Shown piece by piece: positions 21,291 through 32,375 of a stretch of DNA of 53,641 nt. The stretch covers positions 426,370 through 480,010 of the forward strand of contig BFEA01000350.1 of the NCBI GenBank assembly GCA_003427395.1, in the 5' to 3' direction. The position numbers and the translations under genes were made by a program. The notes beneath the pieces are model-generated. The model was not told where the DNA came from, made no database searches, and saw only the letters and a program-made list of their open reading frames with translations. Within the stretch, counting starts at the first letter, position 1, and each line of letters begins with the position of its first letter. This stretch comes from Chara braunii. Its lineage: Eukaryota > Streptophyta > Charophyceae > Charales > Characeae.

Positions 21291-22220
21291 ACGCTCTAAG
21301 CGGGTCATTAATTTCAGCCAGCAAAGGTACAGGACGAAATTTTAAACTACGAATTAATTCCCAAATGCTTTCGCACACTTAGTCGTTGGAAGAGGTGAGT
21401 AGGGGCTGTAAGCGGGATAGAAATCCCACACACAGAGTCATTGGAAGAGGTCAGGAGGCGCTGTAAGCGGGATAGTAATGACTGTCAGCGAAGCTGAAGG
21501 AGGAAGCAATTCCAAACTTGGAAAAATTCCTTATATAAGACTTTGAGGACCTTGCCCGCACTGAGCTTGACAAATGTAATGCATCGTACAGTTCTCACTC
21601 GCGCTGATGTGAATCTTAGCAATTCTAGTACATCTTTATCCGTCAATACGGCAGTTGAGCGCGAAATGAAATCAATGCGAAGGGGTAAGGTGTTACATAT
21701 TTTCAAGGTCTAGCATCCAACGCAACATAAAAGCGAGTGAAAACTTACGCCAAAGACGCCAACAGTTATTAACGGTCATCGCCGCATTATATGAGATTGC
21801 AACTGGCCTAGTGACACACCCGTTGTCGACCCCTTTTAGTAAAAAGGTTTGGGCATCAGGAATCGCAACAGGGACGACGACGACTGCACATTAAAAGTTT
21901 TGCATAGCGATACGTTAAGGTGTCGTGCACCCCTTTTACCGACATGTTAAGGCGTCGAAAATCGCGAACGACTAAAAGCGACCACGTCTACAGATGCTTT
22001 GATGATCCGATAATGGATGTGAAGGTAACGCCACCGTTATTGTGAAGGTGCAACAAAGGTTGCTTCTGAATTTAGAAGCGGTAGACTTAAGAGGTGAGGA
22101 GGCGTTCTAAGCGAGTCATAAATTCCCTTCAGTTAAGATAGAAGAGAGAATCTTAAACTACGAATTAATTCACAATCATCCTTTTGCACAGTGAGGTGTC
22201 GGAGAAGGTGAGGAGACTCT
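21290..22220. repeat. Direct repeats about 800 bp apart, with internal tandem
   Basis: 21292-21400 and 22095-22215 share CTAAGCG(G/A)GTCAT, TTAAACTACGAATTAATTC and a GGAGAAGGTGAG/GGAAGAGGTGAG end. Within the first copy a ~65-bp block (GGAAGAGGT...CTGTAAGCGGGATAG) is repeated at 21386-21415 and 21441-21475. The pair could be LTR-like ends of a small element. No coding capacity between. Confidence 0.5.
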
Positions 22221-22315
22221 TTAAACCACCACTCCCTCCGACAACAGGAAACAACCCCCCCCTGTGAGTTCCGACGAGTTGTTAGGGATGACGGCGACCG
22301 GAGGCGGAAACAAAA

Positions 22316-22362
22316 AGGGGGGGGGGGAGGAGGGAGATAGGTCGATAGATATATATATATAC

Positions 22363-22430
<68 letters not shown>

Positions 22431-22492
22431 AAAAAAAAAAAAAAAACCTCTCTCTCTGAGACACACACACACACACACACAAAAAAAAAGAA

Positions 22493-22524
<32 letters not shown>

Positions 22525-22595
22525 AAAAGAAAAAAAAACAAAAAAACAAAAAAAAAGCCCACAGCGGCAAAAAAAAGGGAAAAAAAAAAAAAAGG
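22316..22595. repeat. Compound low-complexity block
   Basis: In order: G run, (AT)n 22349-22361, (GA)n to about 22426, A20, CT-rich, (CA)n 22461-22480, and A-rich with single interruptions to 22595. Frames of either strand here are pure repeat translation. Confidence 0.9.
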
Positions 22596-22675
22596 GTCCG
22601 AACTCCTTGCTTTAACCCGGAAAAACATTGACAGATACTAGTTGAACAACGAATCTAATCGCAGTTATCGGTGTT

Positions 22676-23095
22676 CAACAGAGCACCTTAAGGAAGTGTC
22701 AAACAGTCATTGACTCTCTGTGCGGATTGCCAAAAGCACTCTCAGGGAACCTTGATGCCAGGTTGAAGTTTTGTCGTGATCTGTTTGGTGACTGAGCACC
22801 TTCAAAAAATGTCAAACAGTCGTTGGTTGTATGCGACGATTGCCATTAGCACTCTTAGGGAACGTTGATGACGGGTGTGGATTTGTTTCCCGCAGATTAT
22901 CAATTTTTGGGCAGTCTTTGAAGCTGAAGTCCGCCACTGGGGCTACTTTGGTGGGTCTGTGGTTGGCCTTCCTGTTGGACCTGAATCTGTTTCGAACAGA
23001 GTTTAGCACTTCACAAACAAAATTTAACTTCAGGTCCCGCAGGTTAACAGTTGTTGGGAAGTCTTTGATGCTCAACCGCAGTTGTTGGGAAGTCG
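22676..23095. repeat. Tandem repeats (about 116 bp and about 130 bp)
   Basis: 22676-22775 and 22792-22880 share GAGCACCTT, TGTCAAACAGTC, GATTGCCA and AGCACTCT-AGGGAAC. 22888-22935 and 23033-23085 share TCCCGCAG, TTGGG-AGTCTTTGA. This is the outermost of several repeat sets on the left of the coding module at 24.9-31.2 kb. Confidence 0.6.
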
Positions 23096-23439
23096 GGCCT
23101 AGTCTTGCAATTTGACAGTATCAACGCGCTTAGAAAAATTCACAGAAAATTTCGAAAATTTTAGGCTTCGTTGATTTGCTTGTGATCGTTCCAGAAAAAA
23201 TCTGAAAACTTAGAAGGAAGCACTTGTGGTGTGCTGAACTTGCCAAGATTGAGGAGCCAATTTCACATTCGACATGACTGAAATGACAATATTTTTTGCG
23301 ATTTATCAATTTTTTCGATAAGACAGAAGACCTTCAAATAAAATGTTATTTTTTTGCGAACTTGCACAAATGATCAGTCTTCCAGTGACAACACAGAAGA
23401 TAACAATTATGGTTCATCATCCATTTTGGCGAACGCCTC

Positions 23440-23794
23440 ATATCGAACCTTCAGCGACAAACAAGGTCAAGCACACATACATTCTCGCGATAGCACAATT
23501 GATGATCATTTTTTCGAACTCGCAGTTATGGACAAAGGGTACAAAGAGGATTTGAGTCATCTTTGAGGGTCTCAGTTGGTTCAATGAGTATGTGTGTGTG
23601 TACTAGGGGGTGAGGGGAGGGTTTGGAACATACGATATCATTGCGGGCAGGGCCGTCTGCGCAGGTTTCGCTTGGCGAGTGTAGTACCCGCTCCGAAAAC
23701 GTAGGAAGGCTCGACGTGCCGGCCGGCCTGGTGGGACTACCCTCAATGACCGTGCGATAAGGACCCCCCAAGGCCGTCTTCAACCTGCACAACC

Positions 23795-23825
<31 letters not shown>

Positions 23826-24140
23826 TTGATAATACAAAAGGTAATCGTTTTGGCAAATTTGTAGACATGAACGGTCTTATCACAAATGTATGGCATCCAA
23901 AATGCGAATATGTTCGCATTTGTCATAAGGAAACAACAGTTAGCATTCAGTGGAGAGTACGAGATGTACTCTGGTGATAACAAAATTGACAATCATTTAG
24001 TGCACTGCTGAATTTTCTGGAGTCCGTAAAACAACTTCAAGCACACATACATTCAGGCGATAATTGGTTTCCGAATTGAGAATAAATTCGCAATTGTCAT
24101 ATGGAACCAACAGTCAGCATTCAGTGGAGAGAAGAAGGAT
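23440..24140. repeat. Direct repeats left of the protease gene
   Basis: 23917-23957 and 24093-24133 are ~41-bp copies ending AGCATTCAGTGGAGAG. CAAGCACACATACATTC occurs at about 23468 and 24038. CGCAGTTATGGA at about 23522 also occurs at about 31658, on the far side of the coding module. A poly(A) run is at 23798-23823. Confidence 0.6.
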
Positions 24141-24459
24141 GGTGGTTGTAGGGAGGAGGACACATGAGAGGGGGTGGACCGTAAAATAGGGCGGTACGCG
24201 CAGAACAGAGACGAGCTAAAATATGTGAAAGTTGGGTGGTCGGGGTGGGGGGGGGAGTGGGGCTTTCACACCACACAGTCTCGCGTAAGAAAGAGATAAG
24301 CACGAAACAATTTGGCGACCAAGAAGAAATCATTGATATCTTTCACCAACATCTTGCTAAATGAACCAAAGTATTGAATCCTACGAGCATGAGTGTAAAG
24401 AATGTCAACAAGAGGACGAAGATGTCCCATGAGTAACACAGGAGCACAACCTGGAAACG

Positions 24460-24870
24460 AATAAAGGCAGCATGGCGTTGCCGTGGTCGTAGAGGACATA
24501 AGGAGAACGACCCGAAAAAAAACAAAGGCAGCACAAAACTGGGATATTCACATCCGATATCAAAGCGTCTACTTAAAAGATACTGCATCACGTGGCCGAG
24601 ATATTTACATCGACATCTAAGCGTCTACTTCACCTAAGCGTCCGCTGCAACCCTCTAGCTGATGTTGCGCGGCAACGAATGAGAACAACCTGAAAACAAA
24701 TAAAGGCAGCACGACGTTGCCGAAAGTCCAACGAGTAAAGTTGACAGGTTCCTCGCAATAAAGAACCCTTAAAAAAATGTTGCAGCACAAGGCTGGGATA
24801 TTCACATCGACACCTAAGCGTTTACTTGATCAAAACGTTCACTGCAATCCGCTACCTCATCAAAACAACA
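24460..24870. repeat. Degenerate tandem repeat at the 3' side of the protease gene
   Basis: Three diverged copies of a block with GGCAGCA, CTGGGATATTCACATC, and TAAGCGTCTACTT (about 24465-24575, 24600-24700, 24775-24845). It ends about 100 bp before the last stop of the minus-strand Ulp1 frame. Confidence 0.55.
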
Positions 24871-24974
24871 GCACAGCTCGAACATGCCGAGTGCTAGACC
24901 AAGTCGGAACAGATTCGCACTTCTGCTTGTCGCCTTTGCCATAAAAAACTTCGCGTATTTTAAAAACAGGGGTG

Positions 24975-26151
24975 TTATTCCGAGCCTTGGAGTATGTCCA
25001 CCGCAATCCTCAGCCTGATGTTTGGAATGTCGGATTGGGCTATCGGAAATGGTGGCGAATGCCCGCGTGCAAGAAAAGAAGCGAAGGCGAGCATAAAAAC
25101 ACCGCAGCTCGACCCGTCCGACTGTTGTGGGACACCATGAACAGCTACCTTGGGCGCCGGGAGATCCAGTTTCGTTTTTTAATCATATTGACAAACTGCT
25201 TCATCATGGAGGTACTCCGTGAAGTTCGCAAGCGACTCGGAAGAAAAACCGCCATCGTCTTGTAGGAGAGAGTCGTAGTACTCCAGCCGTTGTTCGCGGA
25301 CACATAAAAGAGTCCAATGCACTCGATTTTTATGGACAGGAATCAAGACCATGTCGTACGAAAAAATATTGACATCTTTTGTCCATCGCGAAACCCTTTC
25401 ATGTCGACAGCCGCCACTGACGAGCTTGGTATAGAAAAAGGGACTGAAAATGTAAAGAGAGGGACACCCAGACAATGCAGCGTTGCCAAGCAAGGCCAAG
25501 TACGACTCCACCACCTCGTCGGAAAGCCATTCCCCCCTGGACAAAAGTTTGAAGACTTTTTCTGCTCAACGGAATAGAACTGGCCCCTTTGCGAACCGAG
25601 GAAACCACCTCGTGGCCGTTGCTGAAATATCCGCAGACGTCCTGCAATATTCTCAAGTCTGTAGTGCTAAGCTCCTCAGTAGGCAAGGAAACGCGAAAAC
25701 ATGATGTAGCCTCAGCTGCACAAACACCTACGAACAAGTGTGAGGAGTGACCAAAATCACCGGGGCGAAATAACTAAGAACTGTGTGCCATTTTTTCAGA
25801 AAAGTTGTATTTCCGACTGTTGAATGTGTCCTTGGCGTTGTACTTAGGATACGGGTCTTTCAAGATACCCCGTTTGGCATCGTCATCAGACCCATCAGAC
25901 AAAGCAGTAACGCTTTCAATAGACGCAGCCAAATGTTTCTGCAAAGCTTCCTCCTTATTTATTCCACAAGCCTTCATAACCCTGACAGCTCTATGGGAAA
26001 GACGAGGCATCTGGACCCTTTTAAACAACCCCACACTTGACGACGATTTCTTCGATAAAGCGGCCAATGACCTCCCTGAAAGACATTTCCTGCGCATGGC
26101 TTTTAAAGACTTCATGGGCAGGGACATTGACAACCTTACACCTGTAAAACA
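24975..26151 (-). pseudogene. Ulp1/C48 SUMO-protease-like domain, broken
   Basis: Known family: C48 cysteine proteases cleave SUMO-type modifiers; they occur in host genes and in many plant and algal transposons. Seen on the minus strand: GEWLSDEVV (25535-25510), then IPVHKNRVHWTLL with the catalytic His before Trp (about 25305-25345), YYDSL with the catalytic Asp (about 25268-25282), an in-frame TAA at 25179-25181, then PQQSDGSSCGVF with the oxyanion Gln and catalytic Cys (codon 25104-25106). The frame ends at TAA 24975-24977. The whole catalytic set is present but split. Other lesions: in-frame TAG at 25774-25776 and a frameshift near 25545-25553. A good intron acceptor (TTTTCTATGTTTTACAG) ends at about 26152, so 26151 is taken as the exon start. 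Domain identity is sure; activity is unlikely as written. Probably the C-terminus of the gene running from 30.26 kb. Confidence 0.85.
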
Positions 26152-26267
26152 TAGAAAACAACCCACAACCCACAAGTTTTTTTTTAACAAGTGGTAATAG
26201 GTATATGAGCCCATCACATCAATTTGGACGAACACAGAGCTGGCTAGTGACAGATATGCGAGTGCTG

Positions 26268-27664
26268 CTATTCACAAATCTTATCGTGCTCGGGAGCCCT
26301 TTGAGGGAAATCACCCTCCTGTCGCGCCATTGTGCCAACGTCCACAGAGGATTTGACGTTCTGCACCTCGGCCACGGCTGTGTCGCTAACCAGCTCGGTG
26401 GCAGCTGAGTCGTTACGCAACTCGATGGCTTCATGAAGTACCATTTCCCGAACGGTACTAAGGACAGACGCTCGATCACCCTGTTCTTTACCGCAATAGG
26501 TGGACGGAGAATTATGATCTTTCCGCTCTGGATCCATCTGGATGCTGACGGACACCTCACCGCCTTCCACGGAGGATTCGACGTTCTGCACCTCGACCAC
26601 GCCTGAGTCGCTAACCAGCTCGGTGGCAGCTGAGTCGTCACCCAACTCGATGGCTTCATGAAGTATCATTTTCCGACCGGTACTGAGGACAGACGCTCGA
26701 TCACCCTGTTCTTCACCGCAACGAGTGGGCAAAGAATCATCATCTTTCCGCTCTGGATCCATCAGGATGCCGACCGCCACCACACCGCCTTCCACCAAGG
26801 GTTCTCCGCCTTTCTCATCGCCATGAACCCGCGCTTCCCCCACGGGTTCTTCTTTGCCTTCCTCATCGCCAAGAAGCCGAGCTTCCATGAGCGTCCACTG
26901 ACCTCCCTTAACGAAACCCTCTCGCGTCGTGGCCACAGCCGAACGACTGTGCAGAACCTCTTCGGACGTCCCGGTCACCAGCACTCCTGCGTCGAGCCCC
27001 TTCAAGACTTCGTGAGCCGACCAGTGTTGAGTCTCCTCTTCCCGCTGCAGAGCATGCGTTTCCCTCGGAGCTGCTGTACTCTCTTGTTAGAGTCCACAGA
27101 CGCACCCTCCGAAGCATGACATTCATATTCGCTGCCCCCGGTTTCCAACACTTTGTGAGACTGCCAGTGTTGAGTCTCCTCTTCCCGCTGTACAGCATGC
27201 GCTCCCGGATAGAGCTCCTCTTCCCCAGGAGCCGTTGTACTCTTGCTATCGACGTCGACGGATACACCCTCCGAAGCACGACGTTCATATTCGCCACCCC
27301 CGGTCTCCAACACTCCTGCATCGTGCCCCTCCAACACTACTCGAGACTGCCAGTCTCGAGTCTCAACATATGAGAACGGAGGTGAGCAGGGGAACCCTGT
27401 GCCCAACTGAAGATGCGGGGAGCAAGACGTCACATTTTCTTGGCCCCGCGGAACTGTAGTGTGAGGAGCACTTCTGGCGGAAGGCCTCCAGGGCAACGTC
27501 AGCAACTCCGAATCTATTCGGTGTTTGTGGCGCTCGCCAGAGCTGAGGGAACTGACGGTCGCACCTTCGCTCTTTCGCAACTCCGAATCTATTCGCCGGA
27601 GCTGAGCGAACTGACGGTCGCACCTTCGCTCCTTCACAATGCAGGCATCCCGACCTCCAGGCAA
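26268..27664 (-). pseudogene. Repeat-rich acidic linker of the same gene
   Basis: Minus-strand frames 27664-27002 and 27005-26268 belong together but are in different phases, joined by a frameshift near 27060. The second part contains two ~72-residue tandem repeats (MDPERKD, EQGDRASVLST, LHEAIEL, DSAATELVSD, VEVQNV) at about 26310-26770. The first has tandem units with TGG-EYE, ASEG-SVD and REEETQHW at about 27000-27360, also visible as DNA repeats (TGTTGAGTCTCCTCTTCCCGC at 27026 and 27168). Glu/Ser-rich, with no hydrophobic core: probably disordered. Such linkers commonly separate the methyltransferase-like and protease parts of large element proteins; that is inference. Confidence 0.5.
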
Positions 27665-29062
27665 AATGAAGACGCAGTTCCTATCAAGGAATGGTTCCGC
27701 CGCTCAGCAGATGCTGCTAAATGCTGAAGACGTTCGCCCTTTTCCAGGAGCAAGGTGTTGTGGACGGGAGACCTCTGCTGCGCACGGCGGGACGGACTCT
27801 CCTCGGCATCGGAAAACCAAGTCCTCGCAGTCTTCGCAGACAAGTGTGAATCTACTTGCACTTGATTAGACCTCAGGGCGGCCATGTCCCGCATGTCGGA
27901 ATCCTGGCTCACTACGCAGTGGCTGTCAATTTTCCTATACTCGGGACTCCCGGACGTTCTACGCTTTCCGTCCGACCCCTTTCCTCTCGACCCCTTCCCG
28001 CCCGATCCTTTCCAGCCGACCCCTTTCCGCCCGACCCCTTCCCGCGTGACCCCTTTCCGCCGGACGCCTTTTCTCCTGACGATATTTCGCCCGACCTCTT
28101 TCCGGCAAATCATGAGCCGTCTCCTCTGTCACCTCCATCGTCTCCTTCGTCTCCTCCTGCACCGCTTCCCGGATGCTGACCGTCCGACGGAGGTTGCGGC
28201 ATGCGCCAGTCAATGCCACGAGACGGTGTCGTTTCGAATGCGTAGAAAGGCACTCGAAACTCCAACATTTGTCAATGTACAACTCGTGGAGCTTCTGGCT
28301 TGCATACGCAGTGACGTCCGAAAAACTCCTTTCGGGGTTCATAACACTCGAATGCTCCACCACAACATCTCTCGCCTTTTTCTTAAATGAACCCGCTGCC
28401 AGTCTGTTCATGCCACTCCACTTGCCACCGGCTTCCTTCATTGCCATGACCCACTTTCCAGTCTTTACAGCAGATTGGAATATCCTTGGGTGCCAGACGA
28501 CGTTGTGGCCCCAGACATCCTCCGACGTGAACCAGTGATGCTTCCCGAAGAAGAAGAGTCTGTCATTCTCCCAGGTATCATGGTCCCTAGGGAGATTGCC
28601 ACAAAGTTCGTAATCATAGTCTCTCTCTTCCTCCCCGTCATCAGACAATTGGTCGCCGACTGTTTCGCGCTCAAACACACGCTTCAAACCGGCAGGGGAC
28701 GTGCTATATCTCCGAGGAGCACCTTCCCCTTCATCACTAACCTGTCCAACCACCCAAGGAAGTGACATGGACTCGAAACCGATGTTTTCGGAGTCGCTCA
28801 GCTCCTCCATGTCTTCAGCGTCGAAAGGGTCCTCCTCGTCAAACTGCGCCTTGTAGTTTTCGAGGGTGAGCGGTTCGGCCATCAAGAAGAAAATGTGCTC
28901 CAGCCTTCTCAGGAAATTGAAGTCAGACTTTCTGGGTGCATCGTGGTAACCATTAAGCACACCGAACACCAGGTTTCTCCGTCGATTGTATTCGAGGTCG
29001 GTCTGAGCAGGCGGACCGGGTTGGAAGAGGAAGTCCCAAACCTCCCCGGCAATTTCCAATAC
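27634..29062 (-). pseudogene. Central region of the same gene, with RKGV-type repeat tail
   Basis: The main frame 29062-27959 is open for 366 codons with no clean ATG (it is preceded by a stop, so it is probably entered by frameshift or splicing). It starts EVWDFLFQPG, has an acidic segment (EEDPFDAEDMEELSD), then an unassigned domain with FFGKHHWFTSEDVWGHNVVWHP (about 28400-28560; motif written in parts here: FFGKHHWF, SEDVWGHNVVWHP). It ends in a 15-bp minisatellite (about 27970-28100) giving R-K-G-V-G repeats. The frame then shifts into 28113-27634. No known domain for the central part. Plus-strand frames over it are shadows. Confidence 0.55.
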
Positions 29063-29100
29063 ATGTCACGTTTGAGATCCCAGTTACGTTCGCCGGTGGT

Positions 29101-30263
29101 TTACACAAAAGAGCAATAATTGCGAGGGTCTGCTACGCCTGTCTTCACGAACTCGTTAAGGTAATCGATCATCCTCGCCTCGTCCTCCAACACAACGACG
29201 TTCCGACCGTTGCGCAGGAGCTCCCACACGACAGACGCATGCGCCTTTCCAAAGAAAAAAACAGTTTCCCCAACTCTGCAAAAGTTTTCGAGTAGACCAA
29301 GTAGATGGGACGGGTTCCGCTCCCTGTCCCCGTAAGCAGCTCCATGAATACTTGTGACGCCGCCGTCCTCCCACTGGCTACGAGGGAACTTGTCCTCGTC
29401 CGCCACGTCGAAACAAGCTACAGCTTGTCCTGATGGGTCCGATGAACAGACAAGTTTCGAGCGGGCTGCCACCGTGTGTTTGGCCGGACTTGGAGTATGA
29501 GCACGGGGAACCTTTGTCGGGCTACTGGCCGGGAAGACTGCGACTGTGTTGTCTGTCAGGTTCTCGCCATTGAAAACCACGTACAAATGATCATACTCCT
29601 CAACCAGCATATTGCCTTCGCGGACAGTGGCCTGCCTTTGTGCATGGCGCACCCACTTCCCTGTCCTGACGTGATGGACGCAAGCCTGACCATGCCTTTC
29701 AAGAAACTCAGCTCCCAACGAGAGGGGAAGAAGACCACAAGTGCCCAGTGCGTTGGCAACAGTGTTTGGAGAACGCCTTGCAAGGAGGCGAAATCGTCTT
29801 CTCGCCAGTCTGAGAGGAGTGTGGGATCACACAAATCGAGGACGTACAGGTTGCACACGTAATGTCGCACAATCTTGCGGATCTCAGTGAGACGACTGTG
29901 AGCTTGGGAAGACAGGCAACTAAAAGGAATAAGGCTGGTCACCCGGTTGAGCTTGTGCCATTTGATGTGTCTCACATCCCCACTGACCCTGATCGTGTCT
30001 CAGACTTCTTCTTCCGTCCGTCGTAAGATTGAGCGGACAAACTTTTAGAAAGATTTAGGAAACTTGTCATCATCGTACATTCTCTTCGTTTCGTCGAGGG
30101 ACTCCTTCTCGTACGGAAAAGTACGTTTGCAAGTGTTCACGTACTCCACCGCGCCTTGGAAATGCTTTCGCAGTTCGACCCACACCTGTTTCGTGAGGCC
30201 CTGCGACCCGAACTCCCCAGAAGCTGCCCCTCGGTCCGGAAAAAAAGGCTCCCATAATGCCAA
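29101..30263 (-). pseudogene. Degenerate amino-methyltransferase-like domain
   Basis: Minus strand. The first part (to about 29730) has LYVLDLCDPTLLSDW at about 29835-29880, in the place where beta-class N6/N4 methyltransferases have a DPPY motif IV. After a frameshift near 29730 the second part has NPSHLLGLLENF, ETVFFFGKAHASVVWELL and GRNVVVLEDE (about 29170-29300). These parallel the C-terminal KP-LL, DPFAGSGTT and GR-IGIE SAM-binding motifs, but the Gly-rich loop is FGKAHAS. In-frame TAA at 30045-30047 and TGA at 30000-30002. Known: this fold methylates DNA or RNA bases. Inference: a pseudo-enzyme lineage or decayed copy, and the N-terminal part of the Ulp1-containing gene. Fold assignment is by motif only. 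Confidence 0.6.
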
Positions 30264-31120
30264 ACCCCTGCGCCCTCCTCCGTTTAAAGGAACAAGATGT
30301 AGTGAAACATGCGGAGCATCATGCGGTCCACTTTCCTCGTCGCGACCATGTCTTTAATTTCAGGCTTATGTTGGCGTTTCAACTGTCCGCCCGCCGATTG
30401 CACGAACACTCCCCTAAGTGCGAGAATGTCGTCGAGGATCGACATTTTTCCGGCATCGGTCATGTCTTCAAGCCACAAGACAAGGATAAGTACTTCTATT
30501 ACCCTGTGAACGGGCAACACACTGTGGATGTTGTGAAGGAGTTGGCCGGTGAACAAATATTCGAATTGTGGAAGATGCACTCGTGGCCGGCGAGAGTAGT
30601 CTGGTTCTCCGACGAAGACTTCGAGCGGTATTTGCAGGTCAGTCTCATGGAGAACACATGACACAAAATGTCTAAGCAGTGTGCGCAGAAGGCCGCTTTC
30701 GAGGACATGCGGGAGACATGGGAGAATGAAGGAAGGTCGATGGCCATTCAAGGGAACCCTTCTGGTAAGGAGGCCGAAAAACAAGTGTTTTTCGAGTTTC
30801 AAAAGCTGCTTTTGGGAAAGAGTTCGAACGGGGCTCACTGGACGATGGCACGTAAAGCGACAACGCTCGCCGACAAGGAGCATGTCGCTGCCATTGGCAG
30901 TGCGTTGAGGCAGTGGATGTCGCTCATGACGGCCGATGATGACGTTTTCTGCAAAGGCATGGAGTTCTACGAGAAATGGGCCGAGGGAAAGTTGTTGGGC
31001 GGCGACGGGAAAACACCCTTGTCGAAGCCGGGCAAATACATGCCAGACAAATCTCCGGGCCTTCAAGCAATTCCGGAAATGGGTGCGAACGGGGAGGCTG
31101 GTGAAACGAAGATGGGGTAG
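30257..31120 (+). pseudogene. ParB-like nuclease-fold protein, interrupted by one TGA
   Basis: Plus-strand frame with YYPVNGQHTVDVVKEL (about 30500-30545), the NGQHT block typical of ParB/sulfiredoxin-fold proteins. Downstream the same frame continues through an in-frame TGA at 30659-30661 (MENT-stop-HKMSK) to TAG at 31118-31120, with a helical, charged C-terminal part (FYEKWAEGKLL). Known: ParB-fold proteins bind or cut DNA or use nucleotides. The start is unclear: 30257 is the first ATG, but a good acceptor (CTTTAATTTCAG) ends at 30362, so the first exon may differ. It lies head to head with the methyltransferase/Ulp1 gene, less than 100 bp apart or overlapping. The 260-codon minus frame over it is a shadow. 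It could be read through, mutated, or miscalled at one base. Confidence 0.6.
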
Positions 31121-31129
31121 CTGATCCGG

Positions 31130-31425
31130 GTCCCGCCGCCTCCAACCAAAAAGAAAACGCAGTCAAACGACAAGTTTTTCGTCGTCGTCAAGGAGACGGA
31201 CATGTTCTGTTGTTAGTCTCAACGAAGTCCAAAAACCATTGTGCATCCCTTGCATGGAAATACGGAGGAGTAGATTGCTGAAGAGGGCATCCCTCCTCGG
31301 GGGCAGACGGCCCAGCCCTTGTGGATGTGTTCTTCGCGGACGCCATTTTACTTCCACCCCTAGACCAACACGCCAACGCCAGACCAAATTGGATGACCGG
31401 GAGGAAAGTCATGAGGTTTAGGCGA
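31130..31425. other. Possible 3' continuation of the ParB-like gene
   Basis: Coding-like composition continues but no frame is clearly homologous to anything; short overlapping frames exist on both strands. Marks the transition to the tandem-repeat flank. Confidence 0.3.
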
Positions 31426-32062
31426 ACTAACTCGGAATTCTGGGAATGAAGAGCTTAACAATTCGGAAAGAGTGCGAACCGACTAGCTGTCCTCGAAATG
31501 AGGAAGAGGCGGTTTATGTTCGGCAAAGTGCGAACTAACTCGGAGTTCTGGGAATGAAGACCTTCGCAACAAGTGTCGCTTGGGTATCGACAAGTGGGAA
31601 GGGTATCGACAAGTGCGAACTAACTCGCAGTTCTGGAGACAAGACAACAATTGCAACCCGCAGTTATGGAAACGTGAAAGTCACGTTTAAGGAGAAGGTG
31701 GCTTATCTTGGGGAAAGTGCGAACTAAATCGGAGTTGTGGAAATAAGGACTTGAAAGACGCAACACATGGGTGTCTACAAGTGCGAACCAACTCCGAGTT
31801 CCGGATACGGAGGACAATAACTCCTTCAACAGTGTTGGTCATATAGTGCGAACTGAGTGTTCTTTATTTCCACAAGAGGAAGAGGCTGTTTATGCTCGGC
31901 AAAGTGCGAACTAACTCGGAGTTCTGGGAATGAAGACCTTTGCAATAAGTACCGCTCGGGTATCGACAAGTGCGAACTAACTCGCAGTTCTGGAGACAAG
32001 ACAACAATTGCAACCCGCAGTTATAAAAATGTGAAAGTCGCATTTAAGGAGAAGGCGGCTTG
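31426..32062. repeat. Tandem repeats right of the ParB-like gene
   Basis: At least seven copies of GCGAACTAACTCGGAGTTCTGG or close variants (about 31427, 31530, 31616, 31718, 31781, 31907, 31973). They lie inside a larger duplication: 31500-31700 and 31870-32062 share AGGAAGAGGC, GGCAAAGTGCGAAC and GACAACAATTGCAACCCGCAGTTAT-type blocks. GAACT/AGTTC pairs form small hairpins. Confidence 0.75.
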
Positions 32063-32177
32063 ACACGTGCAGTCTAACGTGCAGTCGCGCTCGACACGGT
32101 TCGTTTTTTTTCATCCCTGATTTCTCTAAGTCCAACTTCGCTGATGGTAGATAGGAACAGTGAAAGTCTCGTTAATA

Positions 32178-32201
32178 TGTGTGTGTGTGTGTGTGTGTGT
32201 A

Positions 32202-32282
<81 letters not shown>

Positions 32283-32292
32283 AAACACACAC

Positions 32293-32375
<83 letters not shown>

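Noticed and set aside
22221-22641. Overlapping frames of 125-145 codons
   Set aside because: They translate (GA)n, (CA)n and poly-A only.
27884-28390. 168-codon plus-strand frame rich in Pro/Asp/Phe repeats
   Set aside because: Antisense to the R-K-G-V-G minisatellite of the minus-strand gene; no motif of its own.
30284-31066. 260-codon minus-strand frame opposite the ParB-like gene
   Set aside because: The plus strand carries the recognisable NGQHT motif and more natural composition. The minus frame is Leu/Arg/Pro/His-rich with no motif and fits an antisense shadow.
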